A stretch of DNA of 8,801 nt. Origin: Actinomycetota bacterium. GTDB lineage: Bacteria > Actinomycetota > Actinomycetes > Streptosporangiales > Streptosporangiaceae. The notes below the pieces were generated by a model, which ran no database searches, had not been told where the DNA came from, and was given only the letters and a program-made list of their open reading frames with translations. Position 1 is the stretch's first letter. Each line of letters starts with the position of its first letter. This document shows positions 1 through 6,095 of the stretch, in pieces. A program made the translations under genes and the position numbers. Location of the stretch: NCBI GenBank assembly GCA_003161205.1, contig PMOU01000386.1, forward strand, positions 1 to 8,801, in the 5' to 3' direction.

Positions 1-564
1 GCCCTGATGACCTGGGTGGCCTATGACCGGGCCGGCCGGCTGGCTCGCGACCGCGGCCTGCCCGCACCGGTGGAGCGCTGGCGCAAGCTGGCCGCGTCGG
101 CCCACCGGTTTGTCCAGGAGTCCTGCTGGGATCCCGAGCTGCAGAGTTACGTCATGTATCCGGGCAGCAAGCTGCTCGATGCTTCGGTGCTGGTGATGCC
201 GCTGGTGCGGTTCGCCGGGCCGACTGACCCGCGGTTCCTGTCCACCCTGGACCGGATCACCGCGGAGCTCACCTCCGACAGCCTGGTCTCCCGCTACGCC
301 AGCACCGGGCATGACGGGATCGCCGACGGCGAGGGCACGTTCAGCCTGTGCTCGTTCTGGTACGTCGAGGCGCTCACCCGGGCCGGCCGGGTCCGGGAAG
401 CGCGGATGATCTTCGAGAAGATGCTCACCTACGCTAACCACGTCGGGCTCTACGCCGAGGAGGTCGGCGCGTCGGGGGAGGCGCTGGGAAACTTCCCGCA
501 GGCATTCACCCACTTGGCGCTGATCAGCGCGGCCGTTAACCTCGACCGGGCGCTGGACCGCTGA
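1..564 (+). CDS. GH15 family glycoside hydrolase (glucoamylase/trehalase-like), C-terminal part
   Basis: The frame is open from the left edge, so the gene is 5'-truncated by the window. About 187 residues are visible of a family whose bacterial members are usually near 600 aa. The C-terminal (alpha/alpha)6-barrel signature is clear: the stretch FSLCSFWYVEALTRAGR is followed by IFEKMLTYANHVGLYAEEVG and then GEALGNFPQAFTHLALI. In GH15 enzymes the general base is a Glu in this late region. By alignment from memory it is the first or second Glu of YAEE (codons at 457-462), which I infer rather than know. Family members invert and hydrolyse alpha-glucosidic bonds of malto-oligosaccharides, dextrins or trehalose in the cytoplasm; the fragment cannot decide the substrate. 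No signal peptide can be judged. The next gene starts about 75 bp downstream, and no strong terminator is visible between them. Confidence 0.93.
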   Translation, partial: ALMTWVAYDRAGRLARDRGLPAPVERWRKLAASAHRFVQESCWDPELQSYVMYPGSKLLDASVLVMPLVRFAGPTDPRFLSTLDRITAELTSDSLVSRYASTGHDGIADGEGTFSLCSFWYVEALTRAGRVREARMIFEKMLTYANHVGLYAEEVGASGEALGNFPQAFTHLALISAAVNLDRALDR

Positions 565-638
565 CGGCTGGGTACCAACAAGTACCCGGCGTCGCGCAGA
601 CTGTTGCTGGCGAAGAGGTGACGTCTGCGGGAGCGGCC

Positions 639-929
639 ATGTGGCGATGGAAGACGACCGGTGCGGTAGCTCTGGCGCTAGCGATCGTCCTGCTCATCGC
701 GGGCATCGTGGATCACCTGTTCGCGGCCCCCAGAGCGGCGCTGTGCCAGTCGGGCATCGGCCAGCTCGCGCAGGGTTTCGACGCCACGGTGGCCCATGAC
801 TGCGGTCTGGTGACCGCCCTGGAGTCGGCCGTGGGCTGGCTTGTCGTGGCCGGAGTCGTGGCCGCCGTCTTCGGCGCCGCCGTCCTGTACAACTCCCGGA
901 CCGTGGACCGTCCCAGGTGGACTCAATGA
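639..929 (+). CDS. small two-TM membrane protein, unknown function
   Basis: A 96-aa protein if it starts at ATG 639. I chose this start because GGGAG at 629-633 sits 5 nt upstream. An in-frame GTG at 618 would give 103 aa, but its purine run directly abuts the codon. Two hydrophobic segments are visible at roughly residues 8-28 and 64-84. The basic N-terminus (MWRWK) and the R/K-containing tail suggest both ends are cytoplasmic and the loop of about 35 residues faces outside. That loop carries two cysteines (C36 and C55) that could form a disulfide. I recognise no family. The stop overlaps the start of the next gene (ATGA at 926-929), so the two are probably translationally coupled and may work together, for instance as a membrane partner of the hydrolase; this is inference from arrangement only. 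Confidence 0.72.
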   Translation: MWRWKTTGAVALALAIVLLIAGIVDHLFAAPRAALCQSGIGQLAQGFDATVAHDCGLVTALESAVGWLVVAGVVAAVFGAAVLYNSRTVDRPRWTQ

Positions 930-2044
930 GCGTCACGCTGACTGAGCACAGGCTGGGCAGCCTGCGCTGGATCGTCTTGACCGGGCCGGAACGGGACGGG
1001 TTCCGTGCGCTTGGCGAGCACGTGCGCGGCGAGCTGGCCGCGCTCGCCGCGGCCTGGCCGGCGCTGCCCCGGCTGCGGCGCCACGTCTCGGGGCCGCCGG
1101 GCAGCGACCGGCTGGCCGCTGTGCGCGTGGCCACCGCGGCGCGCTTCGGGACGGAATGGGCCGAGCTGGCCGCGTTCGCCGAGGGGGCCGCCCTGTCGCT
1201 TGACGACCTGGCGCTGCTGAACTTCCGCGGTGACCTCGGCCTGGTGGAGGGCGGCATCGGCTGCAGCGACCTGGCGTGGCGCCGGGAGCGTTCGATCATC
1301 GGGCACAACGAGGACGGCGCGCCGGAAGACGTCGGGCGGTGCGGACTGCTCACGCTGGCGGCGCCGGGCCGGCCGCCGGTCACGGCCTTCTGGTATCCGG
1401 GCTTCCTGCCGGCCAATGCGTTCGCCGTGACTGGCGACGGGCTGGTGTGGACCATCGATCACCTGCCGGTCGCCTCACCCGGCGACGGCGCAGGTCGCCA
1501 CTTCGTGGGTCGTGGCCTGCAACGATCAGCGCGGACCGTCGACGCGGCCATTGACTACCTGCGGACGAATCCTTCGGCGGGCGGATTCGCCTACACGATC
1601 GGCGACCGGGCCGGGCGGGTCGTCAATGTCGAGGCCGCGGCCGGCCGCCATGCCTTCGTGGAGGCCGGGGCCGGGGCGGGGCCGCTGCTGTGGCATACCA
1701 ACCACGGCCGGTACGTCCCTGGCGCCGAACCGTCCGGCCGGGGCACCAGCGTGGCGCGTGGCGAGAAACTCGACGCCCTCGCCGTCCCAGCGAACGATCC
1801 TAGCCCAGCCTGGTTCCTCAACGTCCTGGCCGGCGCGCCGCTGCCCGACGGCGTCCGCGCCGAACCCGGGCCGCGCGGCGAGGCCACCACGCTCTGCACG
1901 TTCGTCGCCGACCTGACCGCAGGTGAGGCCATCATCGCCGCCCGCGACGACGATCCCGTCGCGATCCCGCTGCCGGACCTAGCCCAGGGAAATCCCGGGG
2001 CCGTCAGACCCACGAGCCTGGGCGCTGGCCGAGCAGGCGCCTGA
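926..2044 (+). CDS. C45-family autoproteolytic acyltransferase/hydrolase (penicillin acyltransferase-like Ntn hydrolase)
   Basis: A 372-aa protein from ATG 926, preceded by AGGTGG at 915-920 and overlapping the previous stop. A GTG at 917 adds three residues but has no better ribosome site. The pattern is that of peptidase family C45, typified by fungal isopenicillin-N acyltransferase. A helical N-terminal pro-segment of about 112 residues ends in GGIG, then Cys113-Ser-Asp begins a beta-rich domain with the IIGHNEDGAPE motif (124-134). In this family the chain cleaves itself before the Cys, whose freed amino group and thiol become the N-terminal nucleophile. WHTNHGRYV and a late TTLCTFVADL strand also fit. 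No signal peptide is visible, so the protein is likely cytoplasmic. The acyl donor or amide substrate cannot be read from sequence; bacterial members are mostly uncharacterised, and a beta-lactam role should not be assumed. The 3' end overlaps the convergent NUDIX gene by 41 bp. Confidence 0.88.
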   Translation: MSVTLTEHRLGSLRWIVLTGPERDGFRALGEHVRGELAALAAAWPALPRLRRHVSGPPGSDRLAAVRVATAARFGTEWAELAAFAEGAALSLDDLALLNFRGDLGLVEGGIGCSDLAWRRERSIIGHNEDGAPEDVGRCGLLTLAAPGRPPVTAFWYPGFLPANAFAVTGDGLVWTIDHLPVASPGDGAGRHFVGRGLQRSARTVDAAIDYLRTNPSAGGFAYTIGDRAGRVVNVEAAAGRHAFVEAGAGAGPLLWHTNHGRYVPGAEPSGRGTSVARGEKLDALAVPANDPSPAWFLNVLAGAPLPDGVRAEPGPRGEATTLCTFVADLTAGEAIIAARDDDPVAIPLPDLAQGNPGAVRPTSLGAGRAGA

Positions 2045-2543
2045 TCAGGTCGGCCAGCCCGGGGGGCCAGATCACTTCGGTGGTGGTGTCCAGTTCCGCC
2101 AGCGTCCACCAGTGCCACGCGGCGATCCCGTCCGAAACGTGCATGGCCTGCACCTCGCCGAGCCGGCGCTGAGCCAGTTCCACCCGCCCGAGGAAGAACT
2201 TCTCGTGCTGGCGAACGATCTCCTCCGCGTACTTCATGGTCAGCGTCCGCTCGTGCACCTCCCCGCTCAGCGGCACATCGGTCCAGCCGGTCTCCTCTGC
2301 CAGTTCCCGCCGCGCCCCCGCGGGGTAGTCCTCTTCGTCGTTCAGCCCGCCGCCCGGCGTGCACCAGTGCCGCCCGTTGGGCAGCTCGTCGTCGTAGCGG
2401 AACAACAGCACCCGGTCATCCGGGTCAAGCACGATGACCCGCCCGGCCCGCCGCAGCCGCGGCGGAACTGTACTCTGAGGCCCTGCACCGGCCTGCTCGA
2501 CAAGACCCTCGGGCTCTGCACCGGTCTGCTCCATAAGCACCAT
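2004..2543 (-). CDS. NUDIX hydrolase
   Basis: A 179-aa protein with a textbook NUDIX box at residues 65-87, matching GX5EX7REUXEEXGU exactly. It contains GGGLNDEE, then RELAEETGW, whose glutamates bind the catalytic divalent metal. NUDIX enzymes hydrolyse nucleoside-diphosphate-linked compounds; the box alone does not give the substrate. The usual domain start (RRAGRVIVLDPDDRVLLFR) falls near residue 31. Residues 5-26 are a duplicated 11-residue unit unlike a typical NUDIX N-terminus. Start codons are available only within the first four codons (ATG 2543, GTG 2540, ATG 2534), with no good Shine-Dalgarno, so the extension really is encoded. The gene lies 61 bp downstream of hpnH on the same strand and could be co-transcribed with it. 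Its 3' end runs 41 bp into the convergent C45 gene. Confidence 0.92.
   Translation of the reverse strand: MVLMEQTGAEPEGLVEQAGAGPQSTVPPRLRRAGRVIVLDPDDRVLLFRYDDELPNGRHWCTPGGGLNDEEDYPAGARRELAEETGWTDVPLSGEVHERTLTMKYAEEIVRQHEKFFLGRVELAQRRLGEVQAMHVSDGIAAWHWWTLAELDTTTEVIWPPGLADLIRRLLGQRPGSWV
2483..2537 (-). repeat. two-copy 33-bp-period direct repeat in the NUDIX N-terminus
   Basis: Two 22-bp copies, 2483-2504 and 2516-2537, differ at three positions and are spaced by exactly 33 bp. They encode tandem 11-residue units, EQTGAEPEGLV and EQAGAGPQSTV. The period is a multiple of three, so expansion or contraction keeps the reading frame. Three differences suggest the duplication is not brand new. Confidence 0.8.
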
Positions 2544-2604
2544 TGTCCCGGCTTGCGCCCGGGGCGTACCGGTACCCTCGCTTCTGGCCGTTACCGGTTG
2601 CGGG

Positions 2605-3609
2605 TCACACCGACACGGTGGCGCGGATGCTCTCCCTGAGCGAGCTCATGGTGGCCAGGACGGCGCTCGGCTCGTAGCCGCAGTGCGCCATGCAGTTGTC
2701 GCAGCGCGGATCCTTGCCCCGGCCGAAGTTCTCCCAGTCGGTCGTGTCCAGGAGCTCCTGATAGGTCTGGGCGTACCCGTCGGCCAGCAGGTAGCAAGGC
2801 CGCTGCCAGCCGAACAGGGAATAGGAGGGAACGCCCCACGGCGTGCACGCGAAGTCGCGCTTGCCTTCGAGGAAGTCCAGGAACAGCGGCGAATGGTTCA
2901 GCCGCCACTTCTTCCTGCGCCCCTCGGCGAAGGCGGCCCCGAACAGCTCGCGGGTCTGCTCCACGCCCAGGAACCGGTCCTGGGTCGGCGCCTTCTCGTA
3001 GGCGTAGCCGGGCGAGATCTCCATCCGGTCGACCTTGAGCTCGTCGTTGAGGTAGTTCAGCACGTCGATCACGTCCTGCGGTGAGTCGGTGTTGAAGAAC
3101 GTGCTGTTCGTGTAGACCTGGAAACCGGCCGCCTTGGCCTGCCTGATGGCGGCTACGGCCTGGTCGAACACGCCTTCCTTGCTGACCGACTCGTCGTGCC
3201 GCTCGCGCAGCCCGTCGATGTGCACCATCCAGGCGAAGTTCTTGGACGGGGTGAACTTGTGCAGGTGCTTGGGCAGCAGCACCGCGTTCGTGCAGAGCAC
3301 CACGAACTTCTTGCGCTTGACCAGCTCGTTGACCATCTCGTGGATCTGCGGGTGCATCAGCGGCTCGCCGCCCGCCAGCGACACCATGGGCGCCCCGCAC
3401 TCCTCGACCGCGGCCACGGCCTGCTCCACCGGCATCCGCCGCTTGAGCTCCGACGCCGGCTGCTGGATCTTCCCGCAGCCCACGCACTTGAGGTTGCACG
3501 CGAACAGCGGCTCGACCTCCACGATCATCGGGAACTTCTCGACCCCGCGCACCTTCATCTTCATCAGATGCGTGCCGAGCTTGATCGACAGATGCAACGG
3601 CAAGCCCAT
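2605..3609 (-). CDS. hpnH: HpnH, radical SAM adenosylhopane synthase
   Basis: A 334-aa protein, the usual HpnH length. The start ATG at 3609 has GGAG six nt upstream and gives the family-typical opening MGLPLHLSIKLGT. An upstream in-frame ATG at 3669 would place the operator inside the gene and is rejected. The radical SAM cluster motif CNLKCVGC (C38, C42, C45; CX3CX2C) is followed by GGEP at 80-83, which contacts SAM. Family landmarks include HIDGLRERHD, SPLFLDFLEGK, CTPWG and FGWQRPCYL, with a cysteine-rich end (C303, C306, C310). Known HpnH enzymes add the 5'-deoxyadenosyl radical to diploptene to give adenosylhopane, the first step from C30 to C35 bacteriohopanepolyols. C106 falls where I recall a conserved cysteine proposed to quench the product radical in the Streptomyces enzyme. 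The squalene-hopene cyclase and hpnC/D/E/G genes normally found nearby are absent from the window. A divergent TetR gene with a palindromic operator implies local control. Confidence 0.95.
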   Translation of the reverse strand: MGLPLHLSIKLGTHLMKMKVRGVEKFPMIVEVEPLFACNLKCVGCGKIQQPASELKRRMPVEQAVAAVEECGAPMVSLAGGEPLMHPQIHEMVNELVKRKKFVVLCTNAVLLPKHLHKFTPSKNFAWMVHIDGLRERHDESVSKEGVFDQAVAAIRQAKAAGFQVYTNSTFFNTDSPQDVIDVLNYLNDELKVDRMEISPGYAYEKAPTQDRFLGVEQTRELFGAAFAEGRRKKWRLNHSPLFLDFLEGKRDFACTPWGVPSYSLFGWQRPCYLLADGYAQTYQELLDTTDWENFGRGKDPRCDNCMAHCGYEPSAVLATMSSLRESIRATVSV

Positions 3610-3639
3610 CGCCAACTCCGTTCCGTACGCCGTGTTCGC

Positions 3640-3658
3640 TACATACAGCCTGTATGTA
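3640..3658. promoter_or_regulatory. perfect 19-bp palindromic operator between hpnH and tetR
   Basis: TACATACAGCCTGTATGTA is a perfect inverted repeat of two 9-bp arms around one central C. It is AT-rich in very GC-rich surroundings and is centred 40 bp before the hpnH start and 23 bp before the tetR start. Size and symmetry fit a TetR dimer site. The position would let one bound dimer repress both divergent genes, so TetR probably represses itself and hpnH. That this TetR binds here is inferred from adjacency and symmetry. Confidence 0.85.
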
Positions 3659-3659
3659 A

Positions 3660-3671
3660 GACAATACATGC
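3660..3671 (+). promoter_or_regulatory. candidate -10 region for a leaderless tetR transcript
   Basis: GACAAT at 3660-3665 keeps the A2 and T6 of an actinobacterial -10 and ends 6 nt before ATG 3672. No Shine-Dalgarno lies between the operator and that ATG. This suggests that the tetR mRNA starts at or next to its start codon, just downstream of the operator. The hexamer is a weak match and no clear -35 is seen, so the call is tentative. Confidence 0.35.
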
Positions 3672-4295
3672 ATGACTCCCACCCGTCGAGATGAGCATGT
3701 GGCCGACACGCGTCAGGCCCTGGTCGACGTGGCCCGCAGGCTGTTCACCGAGCAGGGCTACGCCGCCACCGGTACCGAGGAGATCGTGGCCGCCGCGCGG
3801 GTCACCCGAGGTGCGCTCTACCATCACTTCCACGACAAGACCGACCTGTTCCGTGCCGTCATGGAGCAGATCGCCCGCGAGGTCGCCGAGCACCTCATCG
3901 ATGCCGAGCTATCCCGCCCGGCCGCTCCCTCGCCCGCCGACGCCTGGGAAGAAGTCCGGGACGGCCTGCGCGCTTTTCTGGATCTGTGCGTCGTCACCGA
4001 CGACTTCCAGCGCATCGTCCTGGTGGAAGGACCGGCCGTGCTCGGCCATGAGGCCTGGGACCAGCTCGTGGCCCGCCACGGCTCCAACCTGCTGTCCGAA
4101 TGGCTGTCCCGCGCCATCGAGCAGGGCCGCATCGCCCCGCTGCCAGTCGAGCCGCTCACCCGCCTGCTGATCGCGATGATCTCCGAGTCCAGCCTGTACA
4201 TAGCCCGCGCCGCCGACCGCCCCGCCGCCCGCGCCGCCATGGGCACCGTCCTCGACCGTCTCCTGCACGGCCTGGAGCTACCTCCCGGGCGGTAG
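3672..4295 (+). CDS. TetR/AcrR family transcriptional regulator, likely repressor of hpnH
   Basis: A 207-aa protein, typical for TetR. The N-terminal DNA-binding domain (about residues 12-60) is clear: ALVDVARRLFTEQGYAATGT is followed by the helix-turn-helix EEIVAAARVTRGALYHHF and then HDKTDLFRAVM. The remaining helices form a ligand-binding and dimerisation region that is too variable to name an effector. The gene is divergent from hpnH across 62 bp that hold a perfect palindrome, so auto-repression and control of hpnH are the simplest reading. The inducer might be a lipid, isoprenoid or membrane-active compound, but nothing in the sequence shows that. The start is probably leaderless. Confidence 0.93.
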   Translation: MTPTRRDEHVADTRQALVDVARRLFTEQGYAATGTEEIVAAARVTRGALYHHFHDKTDLFRAVMEQIAREVAEHLIDAELSRPAAPSPADAWEEVRDGLRAFLDLCVVTDDFQRIVLVEGPAVLGHEAWDQLVARHGSNLLSEWLSRAIEQGRIAPLPVEPLTRLLIAMISESSLYIARAADRPAARAAMGTVLDRLLHGLELPPGR

Positions 4296-4374
4296 CCGGA
4301 AAATGTCAGTACCCGGCGTTATGGTCATCCCCTGAATCCGCAACTGCGCTCGACTGAGGAGCAGATTGTTGACG

Positions 4375-4380
4375 CATAAT
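4375..4380 (+). promoter_or_regulatory. -10 element CATAAT for the ArsR-like ORF
   Basis: CATAAT matches five of six bases of the consensus TATAAT and ends 6 nt before ATG 4387, which suggests a leaderless transcript. TTGACG sits immediately upstream at 4369-4374, too close to serve as its -35. No other clear -35 is seen. Confidence 0.45.
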
Positions 4381-4386
4381 GTGAGC

Positions 4387-4653
4387 ATGGCGAGGCGATT
4401 GCACGAACCTGCCGGAGTGCGGAAGCCCTTGCCGCTGACGAACCGCGACCTCGAAGATCTGGCCGCGCTGGCCGACCCGCACCGGCTGGCGTTCGTCCGC
4501 TTCCTGGCGCGCATCCTGCGCGAAGCCGGGCTCGTGACCAAGCGGATCCAGGGCGCCAAGGGGTACACCCAGCTGCGCAAGCAGGACGTAGACGGCCGGT
4601 TCCCCGGGCTGCTCGACTCGGTTCTGTCCGCCGACATCGCGGCCCAGCGGTAG
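4387..4653 (+). pseudogene. ArsR-family regulator with the recognition helices deleted in frame
   Basis: An 88-aa open frame from ATG 4387. GTG 4381 and TTG 4366 are also in frame; CATAAT at 4375-4380 lies 6 nt before ATG 4387, which fits a leaderless start. Residues 21-40 (DLEDLAALADPHRLAFVRFL) match the first helices of an ArsR winged-helix domain, and residues 44-66 (LREAGLVTKRIQGAKGYTQL) match the end of the recognition helix plus the beta-wing. The roughly 25 residues that normally lie between them, which form the helix-turn-helix, are absent, so the two halves join at about residues 41-44 (4507-4518). The frame is kept and the C-terminus is complete, so a protein is probably still made. 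It could not bind DNA in the usual way, but could still dimerise with an intact paralogue. I call it a decayed gene; a small gene with a new role is the alternative. Confidence 0.6.
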
Positions 4654-4666
4654 AGCCTCTAGGCTC
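4653..4666. promoter_or_regulatory. short inverted repeat overlapping the -10 of the 432-aa gene
   Basis: GAGCCT and AGGCTC form a 6-2-6 inverted repeat that begins on the last base of the preceding stop codon. It overlaps TAGGCT (4660-4665), which fits the actinobacterial -10 pattern TANNNT and ends 6 nt before ATG 4672. The downstream gene has no Shine-Dalgarno, so a leaderless start is likely. The repeat could be an operator or chance symmetry. Confidence 0.4.
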
Positions 4667-4671
4667 GTCGC

Positions 4672-5970
4672 ATGTCCCCCGTCTCTCGCGGTCGCAAGCC
4701 GAAGAAGGCGAAGAAGGGCAGGAAACCCCCGCCCCGCGTCACTAGCTCCGGATGGGGGACGGCTGCCAGGCACGAGTCCGGTGCCCTGAGTCCCAGTTTG
4801 TCCAGTTCACCGTTCGAGGAGTTCTTCGAGCGCATCGACCGCCGCCCGCCATGGTGGGAGCCGTCCTTTGACCGCCTGATCGCCGCCTCCGGCGACCTGC
4901 TCGCGATGGCGGGCCCGCGGGCGCTCGAACAGGCGACCGCGGAGCTCATCGGTGCCGAGCTCTACCGTGCGGTGCACGAGGAGGAAACCGGACTGCACCT
5001 CGATGCGTGGGCCACGGAGCTCATCGGCTATGCCGTCAAGCGGATGGCTGATGCCGCGGGCCGGGGCGATGCGGCCTGGCGGGGCCCGTGGTGGTTGCTG
5101 CACGGCCTGGCCGCCGTCGGATCGTACGGACTCGGCGCTTTCGCCCGGGAGCAGGCGTCGGAGGCGGCAGGCTCGCTGCCGCGCGAGTTTCTGGCGGCCG
5201 AACCCGCCTGGCTGAAGCTGCTGCCGGATATCAAGGCCACCGGTGACGTACGGGTGATGCGGGACGCATACGGGACGCGGTTCGGCGTCATCGCGACCTT
5301 CTGCTATCCGGGCGGTGCCGATCCATCGGCGTACCTGCTCGATTTTGACGCCTGCGGGTTCACCGTACTGGCCGGAGCCGGCGTATTCGATGACGTCGAG
5401 CTTGCTGCCGCGGCCTGGCGGGATCAGGTCGGTGCCAGCGCGGAAGGGCTGACACCCGTCCCGGCGACGGCGGAATTGCTGGCCTGCCTGGTTAACTGCG
5501 AGCACGGCGAGGAGTTCGTCAACGGCAGCGAGTCGCGAACGCAGATGGACAACTGGTTCCGTGGCCCCCGCCGCATTCACGAGATCATCGGCTCGCTGCA
5601 TGAGCGCGGCGCCGACCTGCCGGAGTACAACCCGCGCTACCACGACATCGATGTGGCGCCCATGACAGAGCCCTTTAGCCGGTGGTACACCGAACGGCAT
5701 GGCCACACCCCGGACACCGAAGCGGTCGGGGCGCTGGCCGAGGAGTGGCTGGAGGGGATGCTGCCCGGCACCGAGCACGCGGTCTCGCCGCACCGCTCGG
5801 AGTATTTCCACGAGGTCATCAGCAGCTGGCTCGATGATCAGGTCACTGCCGCGGCGCTCGCACTGCTCCCGGAATGGGTCCGCTGGAACGGCGAGCTGGC
5901 TGCCATACCCGCCCCCCTGATCGAGCGCGCCGTCTCCGCCGCGTCACCGGGCCCAGCTCAGCTGGCCTGA
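4672..5970 (+). CDS. hypothetical protein with Lys/Arg-rich N-terminus, unknown function
   Basis: A 432-aa protein that I do not recognise. Residues 1-22 are highly basic (RGRKPKKAKKGRK), likely disordered, and could bind nucleic acid or ribosomes; Ser/Pro-rich linker follows to about residue 48. The rest looks soluble and mostly helical, rich in Trp, Glu and Ala, without TM segments. Residues 134-156 (AAWRGPWWLLHGLAAVGSYG) and 190-250, which hold a beta-like block (FGVIATFCYP, YLLDFDACGFTVLAG), suggest two or more domains. There are three Cys (211, 228, 272), plus C276 in the NCEHGEE segment, and several His, but no complete metal or catalytic motif. It starts at ATG 4672, probably leaderless, 18 bp after the ArsR-like ORF. 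Codon use fits the host. Coding status is well supported by its length and consistent G/C-rich third positions. Confidence 0.85.
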   Translation: MSPVSRGRKPKKAKKGRKPPPRVTSSGWGTAARHESGALSPSLSSSPFEEFFERIDRRPPWWEPSFDRLIAASGDLLAMAGPRALEQATAELIGAELYRAVHEEETGLHLDAWATELIGYAVKRMADAAGRGDAAWRGPWWLLHGLAAVGSYGLGAFAREQASEAAGSLPREFLAAEPAWLKLLPDIKATGDVRVMRDAYGTRFGVIATFCYPGGADPSAYLLDFDACGFTVLAGAGVFDDVELAAAAWRDQVGASAEGLTPVPATAELLACLVNCEHGEEFVNGSESRTQMDNWFRGPRRIHEIIGSLHERGADLPEYNPRYHDIDVAPMTEPFSRWYTERHGHTPDTEAVGALAEEWLEGMLPGTEHAVSPHRSEYFHEVISSWLDDQVTAAALALLPEWVRWNGELAAIPAPLIERAVSAASPGPAQLA

Positions 5971-6024
5971 GTTGCCTCCCTGACCGTCCGCTCCTCATCT
6001 CGCCGTCATATTTATCCCGAACGA

Positions 6025-6049
6025 ACGGGCCGTCATGCGGCTTGCCCGT
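6025..6049. terminator. possible bidirectional hairpin between convergent genes
   Basis: ACGGGC (6025-6030) and GCCCGT (6044-6049) pair around a 13-nt loop that can form a small CCG/CGG inner stem. It lies in the 125-bp gap between the 432-aa gene (+) and the AraC gene (-), where a terminator is expected. There is no T-run on either side, so intrinsic termination would be weak. Confidence 0.3.
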
Positions 6050-6095
6050 CCCGTTGCTCGCTACCCTGGCCGGCGAGTTCACTGATGTCTGTCGT

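Noticed and set aside
694..1455. Long - strand open frame opposite the membrane-protein and C45 genes
   Set aside because: Its Ser/Arg/Pro-rich low-complexity composition is typical of antisense frames in high-GC DNA; the + strand has recognisable products.
2566..2575. GTACCGGTAC palindrome between hpnH and the NUDIX gene
   Set aside because: Only 10 bp of self-complementary GC-rich sequence, with no T-run and no extension; too weak for a terminator or operator call.
3610..3669. N-terminally extended hpnH starting at ATG 3669
   Set aside because: It would translate through the operator and adds residues foreign to the family; ATG 3609 has a proper GGAG and the expected family N-terminus.
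2591..3709. A 372-aa open frame on the - strand overlapping hpnH in another frame
   Set aside because: Its translation is Arg/Ala/Gly-rich with no family match, and it is the shadow of hpnH, whose motifs are unmistakable in the neighbouring frame.
581..4319. Exact 12-bp repeat AGTACCCGGCGT at 581-592 and 4308-4319, both in intergenic gaps
   Set aside because: One 12-mer shared within 8.8 kb of GC-rich DNA is expected by chance, and it has no symmetry or consistent position relative to genes.
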